The notes beneath the pieces are model-generated. The model saw only the letters and a list, made by a program, of their open reading frames with translations, was not told where the DNA came from and made no database searches. A program made the position numbers and the translations under genes. This document shows positions 36,826 to 45,206 of a stretch of 64,000 nt of DNA, piece after piece. The stretch comes from Thalassospira sp. TSL5-1 (GTDB lineage Bacteria > Pseudomonadota > Alphaproteobacteria > Rhodospirillales > Thalassospiraceae), in contig NZ_KV880637.1 in the NCBI RefSeq assembly GCF_001907695.1, positions 248,001 through 312,000 on the forward strand. Direction: 5' to 3'. How positions within the stretch are numbered: the first letter of the stretch is position 1; every line of letters starts with the position of its first letter.

Positions 36826-37923
36826 TTAGGACAGGCTGGAAACGTAGTCGTTGAAGTCAAATTCCCGAACAAGGCGTTCGGTCCCGTCAAGTTCGCGAAT
36901 GGCGATCGAGGGCATGCCAACCCCGTTAAACCAGTTCTTCTTGACCATCGTGTAACCGGCAGCATCCTGTATCGAGATGCGGTCGCCGATTTCGATTTTG
37001 TTTTCAAAGCGAAATTCGCCAAATACATCACCCGCCAGGCAGGATTTGCCACAGATCATGTATTCATGCTCGCCCGTATTGGGGCTTACTTTCGCATTTT
37101 CCCGGTAAATCAGCAAATCGAGCATATGGGCCTCGATCGAGCTATCGACGATGGCAAGGTTTTTGCCATTAAACAGCGTATCAAGCACACTGACCTCAAG
37201 GGTTGTGCTTTTCGTGATCGAGGCTTCGCCCGGTTCGAGATAAACCTGCACGCCGAATTTTTCCGAAAATTCCTTCAATCGGGCGCAGAATTTATCCAGA
37301 GGATAGTTTTTACCGGTAAAATGAATGCCGCCGCCCAGGCTGACCCACTCCACCCGCGAAAGCAGGCTGCCAAATTTGGTTTCAATATCGCCCAGCATGT
37401 TATCAAACAGGTCAAAATCGGCATTTTCACAGTTATTGTGAATCATGAAGCCCGAAATTTTGTCCATCACGGCCTCGACCTTGGCGACATCCCATTCGCC
37501 CAGGCGCGAAAACGGACGTGCCGGATCCGCCAGATCAAAGCTGGACGAGCTGATCATGGGGTTCAGGCGCAGGCCACGAACGATCCCCGATGCCTGATCG
37601 GCAAAACGGTTAAGCTGGCTGATGGAATTGAAAATGATCTTGTCAGCATTTTCGATGACGTCGGCAATTTCCCCGTCGCTATAGGCAACGCTATAGGCGT
37701 GGGTTTCCTTGCCAAATTTCTCGCGGCCCAGTTTGACTTCGTAAAGCGAGGACGATGTGGTGCCATCCATGTAATCGGCCATGAAATCAAACACCGACCA
37801 GGTGGCAAAACATTTAAGGGCCAGCAGCGCCTTCGCGCCGGAATGTTCGCGCACATAGGCGATTTTTTCCATGTTGCGCAGAAGTTTGGCCTTATCAATC
37901 AGGTAATAGGGCGTATGCAGCAT
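36826..37923 (-). CDS. nspC: carboxynorspermidine/carboxyspermidine decarboxylase NspC
   Basis: 365 residues from ATG 37923. A PLP-dependent, alanine-racemase-fold decarboxylase. The PLP lysine is Lys37 in ALLALKCFATW. The GGGIHFTGKNYPLD stretch and the C-terminal CAGxxCLAGDVFG-like motif (here CGKSCLAGDVFGEF) are typical. It removes the carboxyl from carboxynorspermidine or carboxyspermidine to give the triamine; in alphaproteobacteria spermidine is the usual product. The frame runs 17 codons further upstream without a ribosome site. The upstream region contains two AAACGTTT palindromes. Confidence 0.92.
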   Translation of the reverse strand: MLHTPYYLIDKAKLLRNMEKIAYVREHSGAKALLALKCFATWSVFDFMADYMDGTTSSSLYEVKLGREKFGKETHAYSVAYSDGEIADVIENADKIIFNSISQLNRFADQASGIVRGLRLNPMISSSSFDLADPARPFSRLGEWDVAKVEAVMDKISGFMIHNNCENADFDLFDNMLGDIETKFGSLLSRVEWVSLGGGIHFTGKNYPLDKFCARLKEFSEKFGVQVYLEPGEASITKSTTLEVSVLDTLFNGKNLAIVDSSIEAHMLDLLIYRENAKVSPNTGEHEYMICGKSCLAGDVFGEFRFENKIEIGDRISIQDAAGYTMVKKNWFNGVGMPSIAIRELDGTERLVREFDFNDYVSSLS

Positions 37924-37980
37924 CGTCTTCTCGTTCCTTGACCCAGGGCCCTGTTGACAGAGGCCGAAATACAATGCGGA

Positions 37981-38007
37981 AAACGTTTATTTTGTCCGAA
38001 ACGTTTC
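37981..38007. promoter_or_regulatory. two AAACGTTT palindromes upstream of nspC
   Basis: AAACGTTT occurs at 37981-37988 and 37999-38006, 18 bp centre to centre; the second extends to the perfect palindrome GAAACGTTTC (37998-38007). A CG-centred palindrome of this type is characteristic of LacI/PurR-family operators. The sites lie 58-84 bp before the nspC start. The adjacent LacI gene has a different operator, so another repressor would bind here. The remaining stretch to the VOC gene (38008-38478) shows no gene. Confidence 0.4.
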
Positions 38008-38478
38008 CAGTCAGCTTTGGCGTTCAAGCCCGGTGCACGCCAAGGCGTTTACGATAGTTACAAGCGGGAATTACTGCCGCAATCAACTGTGCCGCGACCC
38101 AATAGCAGCGGGGGGCGTAGTGGTCAACATAATCGCCATGTTCCCAATCTTTCAGGGAATGGCGCAAAGGTATGCAAATATCCGGGGCATACCTGGATGC
38201 GTATTATAATTCATTGAATTTATGTTGAAATCCCTCAATCGCAACTGCCAGGTTTCGGTTTGATGAAACTTGCCTTTAAAATCATCCCGTCAGGATCGTG
38301 GGAATGATGTTTGTTTGGGATGTCCTTTTGGCTGCAAGAGGCAAAAGTGCTTCTGCCAAAAGGATTTTTCGCGCCGGAATTGAGTTTTGGCCACTTGATT
38401 GGCACAATTCTGTGCCTAAATCCTAAGGTGATTAGGGCTCTGACCCTAAAATACCAAGCGACAAAAGAGGAGGCGCCC

Positions 38479-38958
38479 ATGCCCGCACCTGTCAGCGTCG
38501 ATCACTTGGCCTTTCCCGCGCGCGACCTTGCCGCAACGGACGACTTTTATTCCCGGGTTTTAAACGCAAAACTGGTTCATGCCGAAAGCGGTTATAGCCC
38601 ATCCTGGAAAAGCGATTATCTGTTAATTACCTTTGCCTTGCCTGATGGCACGCGCCTGTCCTTTTTTGATTGGCCCGCCGATACTGGCCCCTATCCTGAT
38701 GACAAGGACATGCCAAATGACGTGTTCCATATTGGCCTGCGTTGTGAGACCCCGCAGGACGTGATTGCCTGGCAAAACCACTTGTTTCAACACCGTGTTG
38801 TCTATCACAACGAGGATGATGGCAAAACGCGGCGTCTTTTCATCCGCGACCCTAACGGTATCCGGTTTGAAATTTTTGCATCCGACCGGGCCAAATCCAC
38901 CCGCGAGCAGGAACAGGCGGCCCGTGCGGTTTATGACGAATGGCAGGGCAAACCCTGA
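38479..38958 (+). CDS. VOC family (glyoxalase/extradiol dioxygenase-like) protein
   Basis: 159 residues from ATG 38479 with a strong GAGGAGG site. It has the VOC beta-alpha-beta-beta-beta pattern: VDHLAFPARDLAATDDFYSR at the start, and metal-binding residues in HL, FHIGLRC and GIRFEIF. The substrate is unknown; the lack of a partner domain suggests a single-unit dimer. It is convergent with lacI (9 bp between stops) and is otherwise monocistronic. Confidence 0.88.
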   Translation: MPAPVSVDHLAFPARDLAATDDFYSRVLNAKLVHAESGYSPSWKSDYLLITFALPDGTRLSFFDWPADTGPYPDDKDMPNDVFHIGLRCETPQDVIAWQNHLFQHRVVYHNEDDGKTRRLFIRDPNGIRFEIFASDRAKSTREQEQAARAVYDEWQGKP

Positions 38959-38967
38959 AGTTAAAAA

Positions 38968-40005
38968 TCAGCCGTGGTGAAGCGGTGCGGTGCTGGCCCT
39001 TAAAACCAGTTCAAGGTCAAAAACCGGCTGGGGCGGCATGGGCGCATCGCCATCGCGGATTTTATGGATCAGGGCGCGTGCGGCTGCTTCGCCGATCCGC
39101 CGGCGGGGCTGATGAATGGTGGTCAGCGCCGGGATGCTATGGGCGGCAAATTCGACATCGTCAAACCCGATGATCGATAAATCGTCCGGCACTTTGATGC
39201 CGTTTTGATGCAATTCGGAAATCAGGCCAAATGCCATTTCATCGCTGGCACAAAATAGCGCGGTTGGCCGGTTATCTGCCGGCAATTCCAGCCAGTGCCG
39301 TGCCGCCTTCACCCCGCTTTCAATGGTGAAATCGCCAGCTATTTTCCAGTTCCGGGGGCAGGGCAGGTTGTGCTTTGTCAGTGATTGATTAAAACCCTCC
39401 AGCCGGTGTTGGGCCAGGATATTGTTTGTTGGCCCGGTCACATGGCCGATTTTGCGATGGCCCAGGGCAACCAGATGGTCCGTCGCCATCATGGCACCCG
39501 CCAGATTATCAATGTGGAATGTTGCTACCGCGCAGTCGGAAATCCATTCGCAGGCAAAAACAAGTTCCGGTTTTTGCCGTGTTGCGCGCTTAAAGTAGGA
39601 TTTCGGGATATTCCCATCGAGTATGATCGCCCCGTCGATGCGATTGGTGTTGAACAGATTGCCAAAGGTGGTTTCGTCAATTGGCGGAAACTGGGAATCG
39701 GCAATCAGAATGTTAAAGCCATGCCCGGAGGCAACGGCCTCAATCCCCTTTAACACCCGGGAAAAAAAGCTGTTTGCCAGATTCGGCAGCAAAACAAGGA
39801 TGGCCCCGGTGCCGCCTTTGCGCAGGTTTCTTGCACTGTGATTAATGGTATATCCTGTTTTTTCAATGGCTTGCAGGACCACTTCGCGGGTTGCCTCCGA
39901 CACCCGGTCGGGAAAGGAAAGAACCCGGCTGACGGTTGCGGTTGAGACATTGGCCATTTTGGCAACATCTTGAATTCGGGGGATATTCCCCTTTTTCTCA
40001 GTCAT
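38968..40005 (-). CDS. LacI family transcriptional repressor of the sugar ABC operon
   Basis: 345 residues. N-terminal helix-turn-helix RIQDVAKMANVSTATVSRVL with hinge NHSARNLRKG, then a periplasmic-binding-like domain (NILIADSQFPPIDE, TALFCASDEMAFGL, LSIIGFDDVEFA). It is divergent from the transporter operon. Between them lie two perfect copies of ATGTAATCGATTACAT, the expected operator type. It should release DNA on binding the sugar or a phosphorylated or oxidised product. No ligand is predictable. Confidence 0.92.
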   Translation of the reverse strand: MTEKKGNIPRIQDVAKMANVSTATVSRVLSFPDRVSEATREVVLQAIEKTGYTINHSARNLRKGGTGAILVLLPNLANSFFSRVLKGIEAVASGHGFNILIADSQFPPIDETTFGNLFNTNRIDGAIILDGNIPKSYFKRATRQKPELVFACEWISDCAVATFHIDNLAGAMMATDHLVALGHRKIGHVTGPTNNILAQHRLEGFNQSLTKHNLPCPRNWKIAGDFTIESGVKAARHWLELPADNRPTALFCASDEMAFGLISELHQNGIKVPDDLSIIGFDDVEFAAHSIPALTTIHQPRRRIGEAAARALIHKIRDGDAPMPPQPVFDLELVLRASTAPLHHG

Positions 40006-40085
40006 TTTTGTCCCCCCGAATGTCTCATGGCAGCAGCCTTGAGTTGAAAAAAACTTGACAGTTCACGGTAATCAGTCCATCGATA

Positions 40086-40101
40086 ATGTAATCGATTACA
40101 T
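40086..40101. promoter_or_regulatory. LacI operator, copy 1
   Basis: A perfect 16-bp palindrome ATGTAATCGATTACAT centred on CG. TTGACA lies at 40055-40060 and GATAAT (40082-40087) 21 bp later, so the site overlaps the probable -10 region. The spacer is longer than ideal, so the exact promoter is uncertain. Confidence 0.8.
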
Positions 40102-40127
40102 AAACAGCGTAACACATAATATCAATA

Positions 40128-40143
40128 ATGTAATCGATTACAT
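40128..40143. promoter_or_regulatory. LacI operator, copy 2
   Basis: Identical to copy 1 over all 16 bases, with the flanking ATA also shared. It lies 42 bp downstream (four helical turns), in the leader 58 bp before the substrate-binding gene. Two same-face sites suggest cooperative binding. Confidence 0.8.
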
Positions 40144-40201
40144 CGATCAGGGAAATTGTCGTGTGTCGGCACATCGATGATTTCGTCATCGGGAGGAAAA
40201 A

Positions 40202-41443
40202 ATGAAAACGTCAAGAATTGCACTTTTGGCCTCGGCACTGATGTGTTCGAGCGCATTTACGGCCCAGGCCGCAGATTTGGAAGTTATTCACTGGTGGACA
40301 TCCGGTGGCGAACAGGCGGCAGTTTCCTTACTGGCAAAGGAATTTGATGCAAACGGCAAGGATCATTGGCGCGATTCCGCCATTGCCGGGGGTGAACAGG
40401 CCCGCGCAGTGGTGATGCAGCGCATTTTGGGTGGCGATGCCCCACAGGCCGCACAATTTAACAATTCCCGCCAGTTTGAAGAACTGGCCGAGGCCGGGAT
40501 GCTGCTGGATCTGACTGATCTGGCGGAAAAAGAAAAATGGCGCGATGTCATTCGCCCGAAAAGCATTTTGGATCCGTGCGAAGTTGACGGCAAACTTTAT
40601 TGTATCCCCATTAATATTCATTCTGATCAGTGGTTGTGGACCAACAAGGCCATTTACAAGGAAGTTGGTCTGCCAGAGCCGAAAAACTGGCAGGATGTGA
40701 TTGATCAGGCCGATAAAATCCGTGCGGCCGGATATATCCCGCTGGCCGTGGGCGGGCAGGGTTGGCAGGAAGACCTGACCTTTGATGATGTGTTTATGGG
40801 TGTTGGTGGCAAGGACCTGTGGAACAGGGTTTATGTTGACCGCGACGAAGACGCTGCCAGAAGCAAAGATATGGCAAAGGTTTTTGAAACCTTTGGTAAA
40901 TTGCGTGAACTGACCGACGAGGGATCGGCCGGTCGGAACTGGAACGATACCACCAGCCTTGTTGTCCGTGGTAAGGCTGCTGCCCAGGCAATGGGTGACT
41001 GGGCGCGGGGTGAATTTGTTCTGGCCGGGAAAAAGGCCGGGGAAGATTATGGTTGTGTTCCCGGTCCCTCTGAAAGTCCGGTTCTGACCACCGGCGGCGA
41101 TGTTTTCATTTTCCCCAAACAAAGCGATCCGGAAATCGAGGCGGCACAGCTTCGTCTGGCCTCCATGCTGCTTGATCCTGATGTACAGGTGAAGTTCAAC
41201 ACCGCCAAGGGTTCCACACCTGTGCGCGGCGATGTTGATATGGCTTCGGCCGATTCCTGCATGCAAAAGGGGCTGGCCCTGTTGGAAGACGATGCCAATA
41301 TCGCGCTTCCCAAAAACGCAATCCTGTCTTCGGACACGGATGGGCGCATACAGGATCTCGTCAGTCAGTTCTGGAACACACCTTCCATGTCGATTGAAGA
41401 TGTTCAGAACCAGTTTGCCGACATTTTGCAGGATGGTTCCTGA
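40202..41443 (+). CDS. sugar ABC transporter substrate-binding protein (CUT1 type)
   Basis: 413 residues. Sec signal peptide 1-23 (RIALLASALMCSSAFTAQA, cleavage AQA-AD). The mature protein has the solute-binding type-1 pattern: LEVIHWWTSGGEQAAVSLLA, NNSRQFEELAEAGMLLDLT, IPINIHSDQWLWTNKAIYKE and AMGDWARGEFVLAG. It resembles glucose/mannose-type binders. GGAGG precedes ATG 40202. It is the first gene of the LacI-controlled operon and is followed by an attenuator-like hairpin. Confidence 0.92.
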   Translation: MKTSRIALLASALMCSSAFTAQAADLEVIHWWTSGGEQAAVSLLAKEFDANGKDHWRDSAIAGGEQARAVVMQRILGGDAPQAAQFNNSRQFEELAEAGMLLDLTDLAEKEKWRDVIRPKSILDPCEVDGKLYCIPINIHSDQWLWTNKAIYKEVGLPEPKNWQDVIDQADKIRAAGYIPLAVGGQGWQEDLTFDDVFMGVGGKDLWNRVYVDRDEDAARSKDMAKVFETFGKLRELTDEGSAGRNWNDTTSLVVRGKAAAQAMGDWARGEFVLAGKKAGEDYGCVPGPSESPVLTTGGDVFIFPKQSDPEIEAAQLRLASMLLDPDVQVKFNTAKGSTPVRGDVDMASADSCMQKGLALLEDDANIALPKNAILSSDTDGRIQDLVSQFWNTPSMSIEDVQNQFADILQDGS

Positions 41444-41454
41444 CTGTATCGGGT

Positions 41455-41495
41455 AACGGTTTGGCCGCTTGAAGGCTGCCAGGCCGTTCTTTTCA
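41455..41495 (+). terminator. intercistronic attenuator-like hairpin
   Basis: AACGGTTTGGC (41455-41465) pairs with GCCAGGCCGTT (41478-41488, two G-T pairs), followed by CTTTTC. It lies 11 bp past the binding-protein stop and before the permeases, a common way to raise binding-protein dosage. Confidence 0.6.
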
Positions 41496-41529
41496 TCTGA
41501 CATTATCGCTTTGGAACTGAGGATTTGCC

Positions 41530-42414
41530 ATGAAACGCAAAACCCGGATGTGGTCCAATTTGTCTGCCAAGATTGCCAGCATTCCGATGCTGATCACGGC
41601 GGTGGGCGTTTTCATTCTGTGTGTCGCCTATTCGATTGCCCTTTCCTTTACCCGGTCCCGTTATTTTCCGAAATTCGATTTCATCGGTTTTGATCAATAT
41701 ATCCGGCTTTGGACCACCGACCGCTGGACGGTTTCGGTTTCCAATCTGCTTATTTTTGGGGTGCTGTTTATCGGCTTCTGTCTGGTGATCGGGTTTATTC
41801 TGGCAGTTCTGCTGGACCGGAATATCCGCATGGAAGGCGTTTTTCGCACCATTTTCCTTTATCCCTATGCGCTGTCCTTTGTTGTTACCGGTTTGATCTG
41901 GCAATGGATGATGGACCCCGCACTGGGCATTCAGAATGTGGTGCGCAATCTGGGATGGGAAAGTTTCAATTTCGCCCCGCTAACCAGCACCGAATACGCC
42001 ATTTATGGTGTTGTGATTGCCGCTGTCTGGCAGGGGACGGGCCTGATCATGTGCCTGATGCTGGCCGGGTTGCGCGGCATTGACCGCGAGATTTGGAAGG
42101 CGGCACGGGTGGACGGTATTCCGCTTTGGCGGACCTATATTTTCATCATCATTCCCATGATCCGCCCCGTCATTGTAACGGCGGTCGTGCTGAAGGCCAT
42201 CAGCGTGGTGCGGGTTTATGACCTGGTGGTAGCACAAACCGGTGGTGGGCCAGGCATTGCCACCGAAGTTCCTGCCAAGTTTGTCATCGATCATTTCACC
42301 GAACGCGGCAATGTCGCCATCGCGATGGCGGCGGCAACCATGATGCTGTTGCCTGTGCTGCTGCTGGTGGGGCCGTGGGTTTATAACGAATATGTACGCC
42401 GCGCGCGTGCCTAG
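41530..42414 (+). CDS. sugar ABC transporter permease (MalF/UgpA type)
   Basis: 294 residues, six spans. N-terminal KIASIPMLITAVGVFILC, and the coupling motif EIWKAARVDGIPLWRTYIFI (EAA loop, EIWKAARVDG). Pairs with the next permease. ATG 41530 lies 86 bp after the binding-protein stop, past the hairpin. Confidence 0.93.
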   Translation: MKRKTRMWSNLSAKIASIPMLITAVGVFILCVAYSIALSFTRSRYFPKFDFIGFDQYIRLWTTDRWTVSVSNLLIFGVLFIGFCLVIGFILAVLLDRNIRMEGVFRTIFLYPYALSFVVTGLIWQWMMDPALGIQNVVRNLGWESFNFAPLTSTEYAIYGVVIAAVWQGTGLIMCLMLAGLRGIDREIWKAARVDGIPLWRTYIFIIIPMIRPVIVTAVVLKAISVVRVYDLVVAQTGGGPGIATEVPAKFVIDHFTERGNVAIAMAAATMMLLPVLLLVGPWVYNEYVRRARA

Positions 42415-42422
42415 GAGGAAAC

Positions 42423-43316
42423 ATGACACAGAAAGAAAATGCTGTGGCGCGCGGCAGAAAACCCAAAAAAATGTCGCCTGCACGCTATGGCCTGTATGGC
42501 TTGCTGATAATCTCGGCTGCGTTCTTTTTAACGCCACTTTACGTCATGATCGTAACGTCGCTTAAAACGCTTGATGAAGTTCGGCTGGGCAAGCTGTTTG
42601 CCCTGCCAAGCACGATTACCTTTGATGCCTGGATCAAAGCCTGGAGCACTGCCTGCACCGGTGTCACCTGCGAGGGGATCAGCCCTGGCTTCGTTAATTC
42701 CGTCCAGATCACCGTGATCAGCGTGATCATTTCGGTCATGTTGGGGGCTGTGAATGGTTATGCCCTGTCATTTTGGCGCTATCGCGGGGCGAATGTGCTG
42801 TTTGGCATTTTGGTAATGGGGGCCTTTGTGCCGTTTCAGGCGGTGATTTACCCGTTGATCGTGTTTCAGCGCGAAATTGGTATTTTCGGCTCGCTCGCCG
42901 GGATCGTGATGGTGCATTGCATTTTTGGCATGCCGATTATTACGCTGATTTTCCGCAATTATTTTTCCTCGCTTCCCGAGGAATTGTTCAAGGCGGCCCG
43001 CATTGATGGGGCCGGGTTCTGGCAAATCTTTTTGCGCATCATGATGCCGATGTCCGTTCCGATCACCGCTGTTGCCGTGATTTTGCAAACCACGGGGATC
43101 TGGAACGATTACCTGCTGGGTCTGGTTTTTGGCGGGCGCGATAACCAGCCGATGACCGTGCAGCTTAATAACATCGTCACGACCTCGTATGGGGTGCGCG
43201 AATACAACGTCAATATGGCAGCGACCATCCTGACAGCCGCCGTGCCGCTGGCGATTTATTTTCTTTCCGGCCGGTTCTTTGTCAAAGGCATCGCCGCAGG
43301 CGCAGTAAAGGGATAA
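42423..43316 (+). CDS. sugar ABC transporter permease (MalG/UgpE type)
   Basis: 297 residues, six spans. It has the MalG EAA loop ELFKAARIDGAGFWQIFLR and C-terminal FVKGIAAGAVKG, typical of this permease. AGGAGG precedes ATG 42423. Its stop TAA shares one base with the ATP-binding gene start (TAATG), so translation is coupled. Confidence 0.94.
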   Translation: MTQKENAVARGRKPKKMSPARYGLYGLLIISAAFFLTPLYVMIVTSLKTLDEVRLGKLFALPSTITFDAWIKAWSTACTGVTCEGISPGFVNSVQITVISVIISVMLGAVNGYALSFWRYRGANVLFGILVMGAFVPFQAVIYPLIVFQREIGIFGSLAGIVMVHCIFGMPIITLIFRNYFSSLPEELFKAARIDGAGFWQIFLRIMMPMSVPITAVAVILQTTGIWNDYLLGLVFGGRDNQPMTVQLNNIVTTSYGVREYNVNMAATILTAAVPLAIYFLSGRFFVKGIAAGAVKG

Positions 43317-44407
43317 TGGCAATGACGCATGGTGTTTCGATACGCGATCTTTCGCTGAGTTTCGGCAGCCTGTCGGTAATTGATACCCTGAATATCGATA
43401 TTCAGGAGGGAGAATTTCTGGTGCTACTGGGGCCGTCTGGCTGTGGCAAATCGACATTGCTCAATGTCATTGCCGGTTTGCTGGAGGCATCGGACGGCGA
43501 GGTTTGGATTTCCGGGCGCAATGTTACCTGGGAGGAACCCAAGGACCGGGGTATTGGCATGGTTTTTCAGTCCTATGCCCTGTATCCGCAAATGACGGTG
43601 GAAAAGAACCTGTCATTTGGCCTTCAGGTTTCAGGTATGGCAAAGTCGGAAATTGCCAAACGGGTGGCGCATGCCGCCGAAGTTTTACAGATTGAGCCGT
43701 TGTTAAAACGCCGCCCGGCCGAACTTTCCGGTGGGCAGCGCCAGCGCGTGGCCATTGGCCGGGCATTGGTGCGCGATGTCGACGTGTTTTTGTTCGACGA
43801 ACCGCTTTCCAACCTGGATGCCAAACTGCGCGCCGAACTGCGCGTGGAAATCAAACGGCTGCATCAGAAACTTTCCAACACGATGATTTACGTCACCCAT
43901 GACCAGATCGAGGCCATGACCCTGGCGGATCGTATTGCGATCATGAAAGGTGGGGTGTTGCAGCAGCTTGATACGCCGCAAACCATTTACAGCCGCCCGG
44001 CGAACCGGTTCGTTGCCGGTTTTATTGGCTCGCCCGGCATGAATTTCCTGAAGGTAGAGCTTGTTGAAGGTGAACATCCGGTCTTCATGATTGGCTCCAC
44101 GTTTATTCCGGCGACAGGCTATTCGTTCGATAGCAAGGGTTTCAAGGCCGGACCTGTGACCTTTGGGGTACGCCCTGAACATGTTGCAAGTGGTGAGGCG
44201 GCAGAAAAACTGCCCTTTAGTGCCAGTGTCCCGATTGAAGTGATTGAACCGATGGGGGCCGATACGCTGGTCTGGTCCCGGTTTGAAGGACAGGAATTCA
44301 CCTTCCGCATTGATTCCGAACATGACTTTCGGGTCGGGGATCAGGTCCGTATCGGTTTTGATCCCGCGCGGGCGTCGGTTTTCGATCCCAACGGCGACCG
44401 TTTGTAA
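43316..44407 (+). CDS. sugar ABC transporter ATP-binding protein (MalK/UgpC type)
   Basis: 363 residues. Walker A GPSGCGKST, Q-loop VFQSYALYPQMTV, signature LSGGQRQRVAIGRALV, Walker B VFLFDEPLSNLD, switch YVTHDQIEAMTLA. The C-terminal OB-type TOBE domain (about 240-360) includes VTFGVRPEHV and may mediate regulation. ATG at 43316 overlaps the permease stop; 43322 is an alternative. It drives the CUT1 transporter. Confidence 0.95.
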   Translation: MAMTHGVSIRDLSLSFGSLSVIDTLNIDIQEGEFLVLLGPSGCGKSTLLNVIAGLLEASDGEVWISGRNVTWEEPKDRGIGMVFQSYALYPQMTVEKNLSFGLQVSGMAKSEIAKRVAHAAEVLQIEPLLKRRPAELSGGQRQRVAIGRALVRDVDVFLFDEPLSNLDAKLRAELRVEIKRLHQKLSNTMIYVTHDQIEAMTLADRIAIMKGGVLQQLDTPQTIYSRPANRFVAGFIGSPGMNFLKVELVEGEHPVFMIGSTFIPATGYSFDSKGFKAGPVTFGVRPEHVASGEAAEKLPFSASVPIEVIEPMGADTLVWSRFEGQEFTFRIDSEHDFRVGDQVRIGFDPARASVFDPNGDRL

Positions 44408-44447
44408 GTTTTCATAAAAATATATCGTAATCAGAGGAGACGAAACG

Positions 44448-45194
44448 ATGACTGTATCGTTCCAGCTTTTTAGTGCCCGTAACTTCCAGCCCTGGGAAGA
44501 TGTTTTAAAACTGTTGGCTGATCAGGGTTATAAAAATATCGAAGGATTTGGCGGTGTGTATGAAGACCCCAAAGCCTTTCGTGCCCTGATGGACCAAAAC
44601 GGACTGTCCATGCCCAGCGGCCATTTTGCCATCGATATGCTGGAAAATGATTTTGCCAAGGCAACCGGGATTGCGACCACTCTGGGTGTTAAAACCATGA
44701 TCTGCCCGTTTTTGCTGCCCGATGCCCGCCCGGCGGACCGGGCCGGTTGGGTGGAATTTGCCCATCGTCTTGCAGCTGTGGGCGAAAAATGCGCTTCTGC
44801 CGGATTTAAATTTGCCTGGCATAACCATGATTTTGAATTTAAAGCCCTGGCCGATGGCACCATCCCGCAGGAAATCATTTTGGAACATGCGCCCGATATT
44901 GGCTGGGAAATGGATGTGGCCTGGGTCGTGCGCGGCGGGGCGGACCCGTTTGCCTGGATCGAGCGTTTTGGGCCGCGCATTTGGGTCGCCCATGTCAAGG
45001 ATATCGCCCCGGAGGGCGAATGCAAAGACGAAGACGGCTGGGCCGACGTTGGCGAAGGGGTGATGAAGTGGGGCGAATTGCTCGCCGCCCTAAAGGCTCA
45101 GGGCCAGACCAGACTGTTTGTCATGGAGCATGACAAACCCGCCGATTTGGCGCGGTTTGCCCGTCGTTCACTTCAGAATTTCAACCAGCTTTAA
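44448..45194 (+). CDS. TIM-barrel sugar isomerase/epimerase-like enzyme (AP endonuclease 2 fold)
   Basis: 248 residues with the xylose-isomerase-like fold. Metal-site residues are visible in FAWHNHDFEF (His), GWEMDVAWV (Glu/Asp), WVAHVKDI (His) and FVMEHDK (Glu). It resembles hydroxypyruvate-isomerase-like and sugar-epimerase enzymes; the substrate is unknown. ATG 44448. It is the first of four enzyme genes after the transporter. In analogous gene sets such enzymes act as 3-keto-sugar beta-eliminases or hydratases. Confidence 0.85.
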   Translation: MTVSFQLFSARNFQPWEDVLKLLADQGYKNIEGFGGVYEDPKAFRALMDQNGLSMPSGHFAIDMLENDFAKATGIATTLGVKTMICPFLLPDARPADRAGWVEFAHRLAAVGEKCASAGFKFAWHNHDFEFKALADGTIPQEIILEHAPDIGWEMDVAWVVRGGADPFAWIERFGPRIWVAHVKDIAPEGECKDEDGWADVGEGVMKWGELLAALKAQGQTRLFVMEHDKPADLARFARRSLQNFNQL

Positions 45195-45206
45195 GGAGGG
45201 CGCGTA

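Noticed and set aside
36805..37941. A 378-codon rightward frame opposite nspC
   Set aside because: It mirrors nspC and has a shadow-type composition; nspC has the PLP lysine motif and a coherent operon.
40328..41503. A 391-codon leftward frame opposite the sugar-binding protein gene
   Set aside because: No start context and no recognisable domain; the plus strand encodes a signal peptide and a binding-protein fold.
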